This document shows, piece after piece, positions 46,690 through 58,205 of a stretch of DNA of 64,000 nucleotides; the first letter of the stretch is position 1, and each line of letters begins with the position of its first letter. The notes beneath the pieces are model-generated. The model was given only the letters and a program-made list of their open reading frames with translations. It ran no database searches and was not told where the DNA came from. The position numbers and the translations under genes are program-made. The stretch lies in the NCBI RefSeq assembly GCF_024166365.1, contig NC_064830.1, positions 87,538,721 to 87,602,720 on the forward strand, given 5' to 3'. This stretch comes from Elephas maximus indicus (Eukaryota > Chordata > Mammalia > Proboscidea > Elephantidae).

Positions 46690-47430
46690 AAAATAAGGCA
46701 TATGGTCACCCAAATCTGCCTTTATTACATCCAATTGCAAGAGACATAGTCAAGTACACGAATATTTTAACAGTTTCCAACATGCAGATCACTGTGCCAA
46801 GATGCAATTACTTGCTAACTGGCACATGCCCAGCTTTTGGTGAGCTGGACTGGAACAACGTCCATCCTTTCCCTCTTGGCTGCAGCGTCTGGGTGGTCTC
46901 TCATTTTAAGCCAGTTATCATTTGCTTCTGCCTTTAAATAGCACCCCATGTTCAGAAAGCCTTGAAAAGCTCCAACCCACTAAACTTTATACCTTTGATA
47001 AGTGTCTGGGGAGCACTGTAGGCAAAAGCAAGCTATTTGGCTGAAAAATCAAAAGAAAATTCCGGTCTTTTAATGTAATCTCTGACTAATCGGCTTTAAT
47101 GAGATTGTGGTGATTGTTGTTTAATCCACAGGATGTACAGGGAACAAATGGAAATTAAAGGAGATTTCTTTTCTGGCTAATTTTTTTCAAAAAATGCCAG
47201 AGTTCCCATGCAGAGAGCAAGATAAAAACCCAGTGGCAGAATTTTCCATAAATACTGGTCACTTGGGTGCTCCCTTCAGGATTATTCACCGTGTCTGAGT
47301 ATCACTCAGCAAATTATTCACCAAATATTATTCTTTAAATCAACTCACTCCTTTCTTTTGCAAATTTTGCATTATCTTTATTTTTTATGTAAATAAAAAT
47401 CTAGCATCACTTAGCCTAATTACGAGGTAT
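46690..47430. promoter_or_regulatory. candidate conserved non-coding block
   Basis: More than 700 bp without any repeat I recognise. AT-rich, with many homeodomain- and forkhead-like words (TAATCGGCTTTAATGAG, TTGTTTAATCC, GTAAATAAAAATC, CCTAATTACG). This is the longest such block in the window. Regulatory function is inference. Confidence 0.35.
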
Positions 47431-48279
47431 GTTAGTCAGGAAAGGCTAGGCGATGCAGCTGTAACACTTGACCCCAAAGGCTCAAAAGTGAACACAAGAA
47501 ATGTGAATGACCCTCCCCCCCCCCAAAAAAAACTTAAATTAAAAAAAAGAAATGTGAATGTCTCATTCATGTTACATGTCCAGGGTGGGTTGGCAGAGGG
47601 CTCTGCTCCACTCAGTCACCCAAGGGCTCAGATAAAGGGAGGCAATGTCATCCTAGAGCACTGCTGTGTCATCCTGGATCACACAACAGATGACAGCACT
47701 GGAGGGTCACTCACTGGCTTTTAAATCCCCCATGCAGAGCCTATTGGCCAAGACTGGTCATGGAGACCTGCCCAACTGCAAGGGGCCTGGGAAATATGGG
47801 AGTGAACGTGCATATCTGTAAGCAGTAAATGTCTCTGCTGCAGAGGGTAACTGCAAAAGTAAACATAACAAAGATAAAGAAATATTACTAAATTCTACCT
47901 GGAATACTGTGCTATAAGAATGATCTGAGCCAGAACATTAAAAAAGAAGTTAGCAAGTGTTAGAAATGCATTCAAGACATAACTGGCACCAAGCTGAGAC
48001 TTTCTCTTTGACTCCAACAGGAAGATTAAAAGAGAACTGAAAAGGTGGTAACTCTCACAGGGTAACTCAATGTCATGTACTGTATGTCCTTACAGCAACT
48101 AAAACTATCTTTAAAAAAAAAAAAAAACTAAACCATGGAAAGAGTTTCTCAGTAACAAACCACTAACTAGGCAGGACTGAAAGACGTTTTAAGTAAAACA
48201 AGAATCTCTGGATGTGCAACATCACTAGTGTGACAAATGGTATTTTCCAAAGGGTACCATACCAAATATCTTATCTTAT

Positions 48280-48410
48280 AAGTTCTTATAATGTGACAAT
48301 CACAGACCTTCATTAAGGGTGGAGGGATCTACGTTCTCTCCCACTGAATTTAAATGGGCCTGTGATTATGGCAGAAGTGAACTCCGTGACTTCCAAGGCT
48401 ATGTTTTAAA
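48280..48410 (+). repeat. MLT1-like LTR fragment
   Basis: 'gaatttaaatgggcctgtgattatggcagaagtgaactccgtgac' fits the MLT1 'ggcagaagtgac' region. Confidence 0.5.
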
Positions 48411-48639
48411 AAAGTGATAAACTCCAGTAGCAATGAGCACACCTAACACTCAAATCTTGTTTTCTAATACCCTTCTCCCATAAAAGGAACCTGGACTCCT
48501 TGGAAAAATGCCTGGTTCTAGGACTGGAGCAAGAAATCTTGTAGTACCATAATGTAAAGAAGTGCTCACATACACGTACACACACACACACACAACGATG
48601 GGGGTACAGGAAAAGGACACAGAAGCCAAGTGAAAGAGC

Positions 48640-49998
48640 TCCCAATGGCCAAAGATGGAACATTTTGAGCAACAAAATAACGTGGTACTGAATTACACCC
48701 CAAAGTATAAAAATAAATAACCGCACATCAATCCTGATATAAATAAATGATCAAATGAACAAATACACGCAGAGAACAGACAGATCTCCCGTGAAGAATT
48801 CTAGGTAATTTATGTAGATAGGCCATCCGCCAGGAGAAAGGACGATAACTCCTCACTCCTTTGTGTGGGCTGCACAGTGACTTCCTTACTAAGAGTACAG
48901 TATGGAAAGGGGGAAAAAGGAGTAACTTTATAGAGAAGCCTGACAAAAACTACTTCAGCCAAGTGATCAAGATTAACACCAACAGTGACAAGTCATACTG
49001 ATAGTATGAGAATGGTACTTTACCCCTGTGGTCTTCCTTCCGAAAACTCATAACCCCAGCCTAATTACAAGAAAAACATCAGACAATTGAGGGCCTTCCT
49101 ATAAAATACTTCATTAGCACTCCTCAAAATTTGTCTAAGTCATCAAAAACATGGAAAGTGTTTGAAACTCACAGTCAAAAAGCACCTAAGGAGACACAGC
49201 AACTAAATGCAATGTGGTATCCCAGATGGGATCCAGAGACAGAAAGAGGGCATCAGGTAAAAACCCAGGAACCCTGAGTAACGCATGGACTTTAGTTTTA
49301 ATAATGCATCAATACGGGATCAAGAACTGTGACAAATGTACCATATTAACAAACTGAATCCCTCAGGTTCTTGTCCTGTCCTATTAGCTGATCGAAATAA
49401 GACAGACGCCAAATGCAAGGGAAACAGAAAGTGGCAAATTTAACATCTGCCCACACAAGGAGCAACAAGCAACATAAGGCCTAGCAGCTGAAAGACCACA
49501 TGCTCACCTTTTATGTCCTTGACCCCCAGTGGGACAGGGATTGGCGCCTGAAATCCTACAACCCAAGCCCTCCCATGTTCAAATTTGGGGATCCAGATGC
49601 TGAGTCAATCTTCACAGGAAGTTCGCGTTGTGGGGCTTCTCGCTTTCCAACGGGGCTCAGATGGAGCTGTGTGCTAGAGAATATCTTCCCTTCCAGTGAT
49701 GCTCAGGTCCAGGGTCAGGTAAGGACATGATTCTCTAGATCTGCACATGTGCCAAGATCCTTGCATATGCACCAAGATCTTGGCATGCACATGCACAAAG
49801 ATTTGGCGCAAAGGACAAACCGAGCTCGGAAGCCAAGGTTTGCGAAGATGGCAAATGAATGGCGGGCGGGGGGGGGAGCCACGGCAAAGCGGGGTTTCAC
49901 TAACATAAAATATTAACAATGGAGAAACTGGGTGTGGGGCACATGGAAACTCTACTATCTTTGCAATATTTCTGTAAATCTAAAACTAAATAAAAAGG
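48640..49998 (+). mobile_element. ancient L1M 3' UTR, split by an LTR-like insert
   Basis: 'gacacagcaactaaatgcaatgtggtatccc' and 'gacaaatgtaccatattaac' continue after the insert with 'tattaacaatggagaaactgggtg' and 'gtaaatctaaaactaaataaaaagg', the L1M 3' terminus. Confidence 0.82.
49356..49905 (-). mobile_element. solo-LTR-like insert in L1M
   Basis: About 550 bp, TG...CA when read either way (plus-strand TGAATCCC...CACTAACA). It interrupts the contiguous L1M phrase. On the minus strand GACATAAAAGG could be a TATA box. A clear TSD is not resolved. No coding content. Confidence 0.5.
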
Positions 49999-50284
49999 TT
50001 TTTTTTTTTTTTTTTGGAAAAGTGACACAGCTTCTGCCTGCTGCTCTCTTTTTTGGGACATGCACCTTGGGAACCCTGAGCTGGCATGTAGAAGTCCAGC
50101 TCCCTGAAGCCATCTGTTGAAGAAACAACGTTGTGAGACCACACAGAAAGATGCCCACAATTGGTCTCAACCCACCTGGATCAAAGGAGAATGAGGAACA
50201 CCAAGGTCGCACGATAACTATCAGTCCAAGAGACAGAAAGGGCGACATGAACCAGAGACTGACATCATCCTGAGACCAGAAGAA
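49911..50284 (+). repeat. direct repeat, left copy
   Basis: Covers the L1M 3' end, the MLT1 5' half and the first ~127 bases of an L1 3' UTR. It is identical to 51,490-51,863 (offset 1,579) except at two positions (49,966 and 50,247). Confidence 0.95.
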
Positions 50285-50795
50285 CTAGTTGGTGCCCGGC
50301 CACAATCGATGACTGCCCTGACAGGGAGCACAGCAGAGGACCCCTGAGGGAGCAGGAGATCAGTGGGATGCAGACCCCAAATCCTCATAAAAAGACCAAA
50401 CTTAATGGTCTGACTGAGACTGGAGGAATCCCGGCGGCCATGCTCTCCAGACCTTCTGTTGACACAGGACAGGAACCATCCCCGAAGACAACTCATCAGA
50501 AATGAAAGGGACTGGTCAGCGGGTGGGAGAGAGACGCTGATGAAAAGTGAGCTAATTATATCAGGTGGACACTTGAGATTGTGTTGGCAACTCTTGTCTG
50601 GAGGGGGGATGGGAGGACAGAGAGAGAGGGAAGCCGGCAAAATTGTCAAGAAAGGAGAGGCTGAAAGGGCTGACTCAAGACGGGGAGAGTAAGTGGGCGT
50701 AGGGAGTGAGATGTATGTAAACTTATATGTGACAGACTGATTGGATTTGTAAACGTTCACTTGAAGCTTAATAAAAGTTATTAAAAAAAAAAAAA
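50158..50795 (+). mobile_element. L1 3' UTR (chimeric, left)
   Basis: Up to ~50,284 it equals the L1 at 51,737. From 50,285 on it differs at many sites (GAACTAGTTGG versus GAATTAGATAG) and ends in its own poly(A) at 50,777-50,799. Confidence 0.88.
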
Positions 50796-50796
50796 A

Positions 50797-51489
50797 AAAA
50801 AGCTTGCGAGCAGCCAGCTAAGATACAGCTATTGGTCTCTACACGTCCAGAGTAAAAGGAAGACTCAGAGAAGAAACTAGTCCGCAGGACTAATAGTCTA
50901 CACAAATCCTGACCTCATCTACCCTGAGACCAGAAGAACTAGATGGTGCCTGGCTACCACTACCAACAATTCTGATCAGGACCACGAAAGATGGATCATG
51001 ATAGAATGGGAGCAAAATGTGTTATAGAACTCAAATTCTTAAAAAGTCCAGACTTACTGGACCAATTGAGACTAGAGGACTCCCAGAGACTATCGCCCTG
51101 ATATACTCTTTAGCCTTGAACCAAAACTATTCCACGAGGTCATCTTTTAGCTACATATCAGATTGGCTCATAAAATAAACAATATTACCCATGAGTACTG
51201 AGCTCCTTTAAAAAACAAACAAAACAAAACAAAATCATCCAAATGAGACCAAACAATCAACACTTATTCTAAAGCAAAGACAAAGAGGCAAGGGGGCAGG
51301 GAAACCAGATTACTGGAAAGGGAACAACCAGAACGGAAATAATGAGATAGTTGACACACTGTATAAAATGTAACCAATGTCACTGAACAAATTACATAGA
51401 AATTGTTAAATGGCAACCTAGTTTGCTAGGTAAACGTTCACCAAAAACACAATAAAAATACTTTTAAAAAGGCAAAAAAAAAAAAAAAA
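50797..51489 (+). mobile_element. older L1 3' UTR carried behind a younger L1; poly(A) end
   Basis: Begins AGCTTGCGAGCAGCCAGC directly at the upstream poly(A). The text is that of 33,518-34,128. It ends AACACAATAAAAATAC plus about 17 A, followed immediately by the second copy of the direct repeat. Confidence 0.88.
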
Positions 51490-51863
51490 TATTAACAATG
51501 GAGAAACTGGGTGTGGGGCACATGGAAACTCTACTATCTTTGCAGTATTTCTGTAAATCTAAAACTAAATAAAAAGGTTTTTTTTTTTTTTTTTGGAAAA
51601 GTGACACAGCTTCTGCCTGCTGCTCTCTTTTTTGGGACATGCACCTTGGGAACCCTGAGCTGGCATGTAGAAGTCCAGCTCCCTGAAGCCATCTGTTGAA
51701 GAAACAACGTTGTGAGACCACACAGAAAGATGCCCACAATTGGTCTCAACCCACCTGGATCAAAGGAGAATGAGGAACACCAAGGTCGCACGATAACTAT
51801 CAGTCCAAGAGACAGAAAGGGCGACGTGAACCAGAGACTGACATCATCCTGAGACCAGAAGAA
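51490..51863 (+). repeat. direct repeat, right copy
   Basis: Second copy of 49,911-50,284. This one continues in phase into the L1 at 51,737 and its proper MLT1 downstream flank, so it is probably the ancestral locus. Confidence 0.95.
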
Positions 51864-52389
51864 TTAGATAGTGCCCGGCCACAACCGATGACTGCCCTGA
51901 CAGGGAGCCCAACAGAGAACCCCTGAAGGAGCAAGAGAACAGTGGGATGCAGACCCCAAATTCTCATAAAAAGACCAGACTTAACGGTCTGACTGAGACT
52001 AGAAGAATCCCGGCAGTCATGGTCCCCAAACCTTCTGTTGGCCCAGGACAGGAACCATTCCTGAAGACAACTCATCAGACATGGAAGGGACTGGACAATG
52101 GGTTGGAGAGAGATGCTGATGAAGAGTGAGCTACTTGTATCAGGCGGACACTTGAGACTGTGTTGGCATCTCCTGTCTGGAGGGGAGATGGGAGGTTAGA
52201 GATGGCTAGAAACTGGCAAAAACGGTCAAGAAAGGAGAGACTGGAAGGAGGGAGCGGGCTGACTCTTTAGGGGGAGAGTAAATGGGAGTATAGAGTAAGG
52301 TGTATGTAAGCTTATATGTGACAGACTGACTTGATTTGTAAACTTTCACTTAAAGCACAATAAAAATTATTAAAAAAAAAAAAAGAAAA
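51737..52389 (+). mobile_element. 5'-truncated L1 3' UTR with 13-bp TSD
   Basis: TSD AGAAAGATGCCCA at 51,724-51,736 and 52,390-52,402. It is inserted in an MLT1-like LTR and ends AATAAAAATTATT plus an A-rich tail. Confidence 0.93.
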
Positions 52390-52630
52390 AGAAAGATGCC
52401 CAGCCATGCCCACTGCTTGAGTCATCCCAGACCCGGCATCAGACACGTGATTGAGTCTCCAGATGATTCCAACCTTTGGCCTTCAAGCTGCCCCAGTGGA
52501 ACAGAGACAAGCTGTCCCCGCCAAGCCCTGCTCAAATTGTAGATTCGTGCACAACGTAAATGTTGTTGTTTTAAGTCACTACATTTTGGAGTGGTTTGTT
52601 ACACAGTATTAGATAAATGGCACAACTAGT
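52390..52630 (+). repeat. MLT1-like LTR, 3' half
   Basis: 'ttgttgttttaagtcactacattttggagtggtttgttacacag' is the MLT1 3' end. The 5' half is at 51,590-51,736, upstream of the L1. Confidence 0.85.
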
Positions 52631-52863
52631 CTGCAAAACCAACTTCTGTGATTTATTTATGTATTGACCTCTATTAGGTACTAGGAGGTAGAAACACAGA
52701 AATCCGCATTTGAGTAGAAGACACTGAGCTTCATGTAAGAACAAATGACAACAATACTGGATGGAAGTAAAGACAGGGATACAGAATTTTGGAAACACAG
52801 AGAAGAGATGAATCATTCTGGGGATGTAAGATGAGAATAAGCATTTACTGAACACATACTATT

Positions 52864-52920
52864 TGTCGTCGCTGTTAGCTGCCATTGAATCAGCTCTGAT
52901 TCATGGTGACCCTGTGTCTA
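52864..52920 (-). mobile_element. AfroSINE/RTE tail fragment
   Basis: GCTGTTAGCTGCCATTGAATCAGC through GGTGACCCTGTG. Confidence 0.6.
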
Positions 52921-52929
52921 ACACTGTGC

Positions 52930-53085
52930 TAAATGTGTTACAATATTATGTGAATTAATCCTTCCAATTAACCCTATAATGCCACTATTACAACCATTTT
53001 AGAGATGAGGAAACTGAGGCACAAGGAAGCAAAAAGACTGCTCAGGGCGTCACAAGCGGCAGAGGTGGAATTTGAAAGGTTGTCT
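52930..53085 (-). repeat. MIR
   Basis: 'accattttagagatgaggaaactgaggcacaagg' then 'ggcgtcacaagcggcagaggtgg'. Confidence 0.8.
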
Positions 53086-53415
53086 CAGTTTTTCTATCGG
53101 TAAAATGGGGGTATACAAAATACACTCCAGGGTTCTTTCTGGCCCTGAAACTTATGTTATGCACATGCGTGGTTTTTGCCTGCCCAGCATCTGTCCCCTT
53201 CTTCCGGTAACAGCACCCCAAATTTTGTGAGAACTGTGCAATCTTCACTCTCAATTCAAGGGTGGGCATATAACCCAGGCTTGGTGAATCACATAGTCAT
53301 ACCAACCTGTCTACAATGATTGGTTCAGGCATATGCACGTGACTCAAGCCAAGCCAAGTGGAGTCCTCTCAGGGATTTTTGCTAGAACTCTTAGAAAAGG
53401 GGTTGCTAAACTGTT

Positions 53416-54403
53416 AGGGTGTATTTTGTTTCCTAGGGCTCCTGTAACAAATTACCATAAACTGGGTGGTTTAAAACAACAGAAGTTTGTTCTATAACAG
53501 TTCTGGAGGCTGAAATCAAGGTCTCCATGGGGCCATACTCCCTCAGAAAGTTCTGTTCCATGCCTCTCTCCCAGCTTCCCCGCCAGCATTCCTTGGCTTA
53601 CAGACACATCACTCCAACCTCTGTCTCCATTTCCACATGGCATTCTCCTTGTGTATCAATGTCTCTGTGTCCAAATTTCCTTCTTCTTAAAAGGACACCA
53701 GTGATATTGGATTAAGGGCCTACCCTCATCCAGTATGACCTCATCTTAACTTGATTACATCTACAAAGACCCTATTTCCAAATAAAATCACATTCACAGG
53801 TTCTGGATAAACACGAATTTTCGGAGGTATGATGGTTAAGATCGTGTGTCAAATTGGTTGGGCCATGATTCTCAGCGTTTTGGCAGCTGTATAATGTTGT
53901 GACCACTTCCCTGTTGAAATTTGATATGTGATCTCCCCCTTGATGGAATCTGCTGAGTAGTATCAGCAGGAGCAGGGCCTGTGGTGGTTCATGGTCCCTT
54001 CAGCCTTCATCTCTCCACCCTCCGCCACCTGCTTCCTTTCTGCTCAAATGCCAAGGTTTTTGGCTGGTTCTGGATCCTGCAGCTGCCTCTTGTTCATCTG
54101 ACCTCTGGTTCTTGGGACTTGACCTAGCAGCTACCTGCCGATCTTGGGGTTCATCAACCTTCACAGCCTGTGAACAAGAGCCCTGCTCTCCGACCTGCTG
54201 ATCTTGGGCTTGCCAGCCCCTGCGGCTAATGTGAATCAGGGTAAATGTCTATCTTGATCCACGGACTTGGGACATTCCAGCCTCTACAATCGCATGAGCT
54301 GTTTCCTTGATATAAATTTCTCTCCATATATACTTATATGCTTTATTGGTTTTGCTTCTCTAGAGAACACGGCCTAAGACAGGGGACACTATTCAACCCA
54401 GTG
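53416..54403 (-). mobile_element. MLT1-like LTR, split
   Basis: Reversed MLT1 pattern: 'tttcctagggctcctgtaacaaattaccataaactgggtgg', 'ttaacttgattacatctacaaagaccctatttccaaataaaatcac', resuming with 'ggggacactattcaaccca' at 54,382 after the inserted LTR. Confidence 0.82.
53828..54381 (+). mobile_element. solo-LTR-like element, second copy
   Basis: Matches 18,026-18,699 from start to end but has a single copy of the 124-bp segment. Flanked by GGAGG (53,823-53,827) and GGGGA (54,382-54,386), a plausible decayed 5-bp TSD. Confidence 0.75.
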
Positions 54404-55058
54404 CAGAGTGTAAACTGGAGCTGCCAGAGACTACCATAAGAGAGTCTCCTGGAATAAAGTCAGTTAAGAGGAAAATAGAGGCCAAGCGATGACGAGAGTG
54501 GCTTAGACCTGACAACATCATCTGAGCACCTAGGTCGAGCCTCACCTGAAGCCATTCCAATCCCTGGGATTCTCTGACACATGATTTAATAAATGTCTAT
54601 TTTCCTGCTGAGGATAATTTGAGTCAGCTATCTGTAAGTTTATAACCAAACTATTTCTAATACAATTCAATGAATATGATATGCACTAGGGTTCATGTTC
54701 TTATTCTCCCTTTTAGTGGTAAGTGCCCAGAGGGAAGAAAATGTGTCATTTTCATCTTCATAGCTCCACCCCCACCCCAACTAGGGCTTAACAGTGCCTA
54801 GCACATAGTTGGAGCTTGGAAAAACATTTGTTTGATTGCACTGATGGGCATTAATGATCACTCTGAATTCAAGCTTCTCTAGTTCCATTGCTAGAAAGAA
54901 ACTCCCTGAGGGTTTGTGATCCTAAGCTTTTGTCTGATTCCTAAAGAACACAAGGTACTGAGTAATTTAAGTGGCTTCCAGCCATTTCTTCAGCAAGCCA
55001 GGACTAGAGTCTTATTGCATGGACACGGAACCATGTCAAAGCCATAGTTCTTAAGAGC

Positions 55059-55224
55059 CACCAAACCCAAACCCAGTGCCGTCGAGTCGATTCCAACTCA
55101 TAGCGACCCTATAGGACAGAGTAGAACTGCCCACAGAGTTTCCAAGGAGCGCCTGGCGGATTTGAACTGCTGACTCTTTGGTTAGCAGCCGTATGACTTA
55201 ACCACTACGCCACCAGGGTTTCCA
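55059..55224 (-). mobile_element. AfroSINE with TSD
   Basis: TSD TTCTTAAGAGC at 55,048-55,058 and 55,225-55,235; full length. Confidence 0.93.
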
Positions 55225-55235
55225 TTCTTAAGAGC

Positions 55236-55400
55236 ATGGGCTTTGAAATCAGGCAAATACTGGAACCAGCTTTGCCCATATCTTACCAGTCGTGTGACCC
55301 TGGGCAAGTTACTGTCTGAGCTTCAGTGTTCTCATCTTTAAAATGGAGTTATCAGTACCAATGTCTCCAGGATGAGGCGAAGATAAAATGAGACAGCATT
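55236..55400 (+). repeat. MIR
   Basis: 'gggctttgaaatcaggcaaatac', 'cgtgtgaccctgggcaagttactgtctgagcttcagtgttctcatc'. Confidence 0.88.
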
Positions 55401-56100
55401 CACTCAAGAACTGGCAACTATTTCTATTGCTGAAAACAATCTTAATCATACTCATAATGATAACGATGTTAAAGGCCCCTTCCAGTTCCCGTGGAAAATC
55501 AGCTAAGTTTTTTAGTTCTGCTGCCTTTCTACTGGGTTCCCTTTCCACTGAGCACAGCCTCTCCTGGTGGGACACGGGCTGTGTACAAGACACATCGTTC
55601 CCCTCTTCCTCCTGCTGCAACCTCAAAGTGATTAATATGCAGGCTGGGCGCAGCTCCCAGAAGCCTCCTGCAGCAGAGGACAACAGGTACAGAGGCAGCC
55701 AGGCTGAGATGTCTTGTGGCAGTATCCAGTGCAGAGGGGATGGAACACTCTGTGAAGACCAGAGCACAGAGCTCAAGACAGCCCAGAGCTTCAGCTCCCT
55801 CCCTCCTCTGCTCAGTCTGGATTGGAATTCCGGGAGGAAGAGAAGCCAGCAGAGACTCCAGGACCCCGGCCTGTCCAGGTCCTTCAGAAGGACACTGTGG
55901 GCACTCAAGATGTGACAAGCACAGAGCTGGGCCTGGATGCAGCTGAGCCTGGTGCAGGTACTCACTGGCCGCAGGCAGTTTGCAGACTTCTCATCTGGCA
56001 GGCTCCCTGGCTTGTCTCTTGCCACGTGCCGTCTTCCAACCTATGAATCTTTCAGTTCTTGTCCAGCATCCCCCATTTGCAAATCTCCTTCACAACTTTT
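55400..56100. other. open in several frames; no supported gene
   Basis: A 238-codon frame on the minus strand (55,309-56,025) lies opposite a 175-codon plus frame (55,388-55,915). The minus frame ends inside a MIR. Neither shows a domain, so both are probably chance. The stretch itself is free of recognised repeats. Confidence 0.35.
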
Positions 56101-56114
56101 GCCATATTTTGATA

Positions 56115-56320
56115 GCCCTTCTGGTGACACAGTAGTTAAGATCTCGGCTGGGCTGCTAACCAAAAAGGTCAGAGGTTCGAATCCACCAGCCTCTCTGCAG
56201 GAGAAAAAGACCTGGGGATCTGCTCCCAAAGATTACAGCCTTGCAAACCCTACGGGGCAGTTCTACTCTGTCCCATAGGGTTGCTATGAGTCAGAACTGA
56301 CTCGACGGCACACAACAACA
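56115..56320 (+). mobile_element. AfroSINE (long type)
   Basis: CCCTTCTGGTGACACAGTAG head, B-box GGTTCGAATCC intact, long-type middle, tail ending in CAACAACAA. Confidence 0.92.
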
Positions 56321-56709
56321 AAATATTATCAACTTAATTGCTCTTCATCTCTTCTTAAGATGCACATTTTAACATCTGAAAACAAGATCCATCTGACAGA
56401 TAATAGCATCATGTAATCGCTGGTGACGAGCTGGCACTGCAACTTAAGATGTCATTGCCTATATATGTGCAAACCTGGTTGCTATTCCTGGTGGAATGAC
56501 TGGACAGCAGCCACCCCTGAACCTGTCCACAGCATGGAAGAAAATGCCTACCACAGTCCCCCCTTGTACCACCAGTAGGAGCACCCACACTTTGGAGAGC
56601 TTTGCTCTAAGTCACCCCAGAGTCTCTCCTGTCTCCATACCTGCAGACAGGCTGTTTTCTCTGCCTGGAACATTGCCTTCCTCATGGCAAGATAGCTGAA
56701 TTACTCCTT

Positions 56710-57110
56710 TTCCACTTATGTACTGCTGTGCTACCCTAAAACTTAGTAACGTAAAACAACCATTAGCATCATCCGTCCGGATTCTGCAGGTCAGGAATTT
56801 GGAAATGGCACCGCAGAGGCAGCTGCTTCACAGACTCAGCTAGGAAGAGTCATTTGGGATCATTTGGGCGTCTGGACTGGGAAGACTCAAAGATAAAGCC
56901 TCGGGGTAAGCGGACTTCTGACAGGGCAGCTCCCGGCTCCAAACATTCCAGCAAACCAAGCGGAAGCTACACTGCTTTCTATTACCAGCCTCAGAAGTCC
57001 CATAGTGTCGCTCCTGCCATACTCCACTGGTGGAAGCAGCCACAAACTGCAGGCTCAAGAGCAGGGACACAGACCACACTTCTCAATGGGAGGAGTATCA
57101 AAGGTTTGAG
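56710..57110 (+). repeat. ancient LTR-like repeat
   Basis: 'tgctgtgctaccctaaaacttagtaacgtaaaacaacc', 'gattctgcaggtcagg', 'gcagccacaaactgcaggc'. Probably related to 4880-5290. Confidence 0.5.
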
Positions 57111-57234
57111 TGCATTTTATTGAAGTGCCACACTCCTTACCTTCAATCCGAACCTGTGGCATGGGCTTGTGGCTCCCTGGACTTCACCTACTATGATATG
57201 CCTCACATTTATTGCTATTTATTACTCCTTTAAT

Positions 57235-57735
57235 TGTCTTCTCCTCTACAACTGTGAGCTCCGAAAACCTAGCTCAGATCACATCACTCCTCTTTGCCCA
57301 AGGGATTCTCATTTCACTACAGTAAAAGTCGATGTCCTAACAAGAGCCAGCAAAGCTTCCACAGTTTGGTCCCGTTGTCTCTCTGGGGTCATCTCCTCCC
57401 ATGCCCCCCGCCCCAATGTCAGCCATGCCAGCCTCTGTGTAGTACCTATCAATGACTAGCCCATTCTTTTTTACTTGCTGTTCCACGGCCTGGAGCTCTC
57501 TTCCTGCAGTTGTCTTCATGATTCACTCCTTACTTCCTTCAGGTCTCTGCTCAAGTGTCCCCTTCTCAGAGAGGTTTAGAGCAGCCTGTGTAAAACAGTA
57601 ACCCCTAGCCCACACACATCTGACACCACAGTTCTCCCTCCCCTGCTTTATTTACAACTTATCGATTTTCTTCTTAATAAATTTGATACCTAGAACACAG
57701 GCAGGGATGTTGTTTGTTTTGTTCATTGCTGTACT
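57235..57735 (+). repeat. L2 LINE 3' region
   Basis: 'ttcaggtctctgctcaagtgtccccttctcagagagg', 'cctgctttatttacaacttatc', 'gttttgttcattgctgta'. Confidence 0.75.
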
Positions 57736-57739
57736 ACCA

Positions 57740-58205
57740 CGACTGGCCATAATTCTTCCCCTCTCCATGCACCCAAGCCTTCTGCAATGTGACTTAGAGA
57801 TCCACCAAGGAGTGGATTCTCTTTCCTTGCCTCTTAGATCTGGCTAGCCTTGTGACTTGCTTTGACCAATAGAAAGTGACTTCGTTCAGCCAATAAAAGT
57901 GATATGTACCACTTACAAGCCTTGTCTTGAAGAGGCTTGTAGTCTGTTCCCTCTCTTGGAACCCTGCCACTGTCATGTGAACAAGCAAGCCCAGTCTAGA
58001 CTGCTGGATGATGAGTGACTATTAGTCTGGTTGCCTCCATTGCCCTAGCCAACAACCAGCTAACCACCAGACATGCGTGAGCCCCACCAAGATCAGCCAT
58101 GCTGACCCAGATAAGCAAGCCACCCAGCTGATTTGTAGATCTTTTGTTTTCAACTACTGAGTTTTAGACTGGTTTGTTACACAGATTATTTGTGGTAACA
58201 GGTAA
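57740..58205 (+). repeat. MLT1-like LTR
   Basis: 'cttgtgacttgctttgaccaatagaaagtgac' then the 3' end 'ttttcaactactgagttttagactggtttgttacacag'. Confidence 0.78.

Larger units (their letters stand above)
53260..54650 (+). repeat. ancient LTR-like repeat opened by MLT1 and a solo LTR
   Basis: 'gtgactcaagccaagccaagtggagtcctctc' (53,340) on one side and 'aataaatgtctattttcctgctgaggataatttgag' (54,590) on the other look like two halves of one old repeat separated by about 1 kb of insertions. Confidence 0.5.

Noticed and set aside
49905-52390. Simple unequal crossing-over between two L1 3' UTRs as the cause of the duplication
   Set aside because: That model predicts the older L1 tail upstream of the left copy too; instead the left copy continues into intact L1M and LTR sequence.
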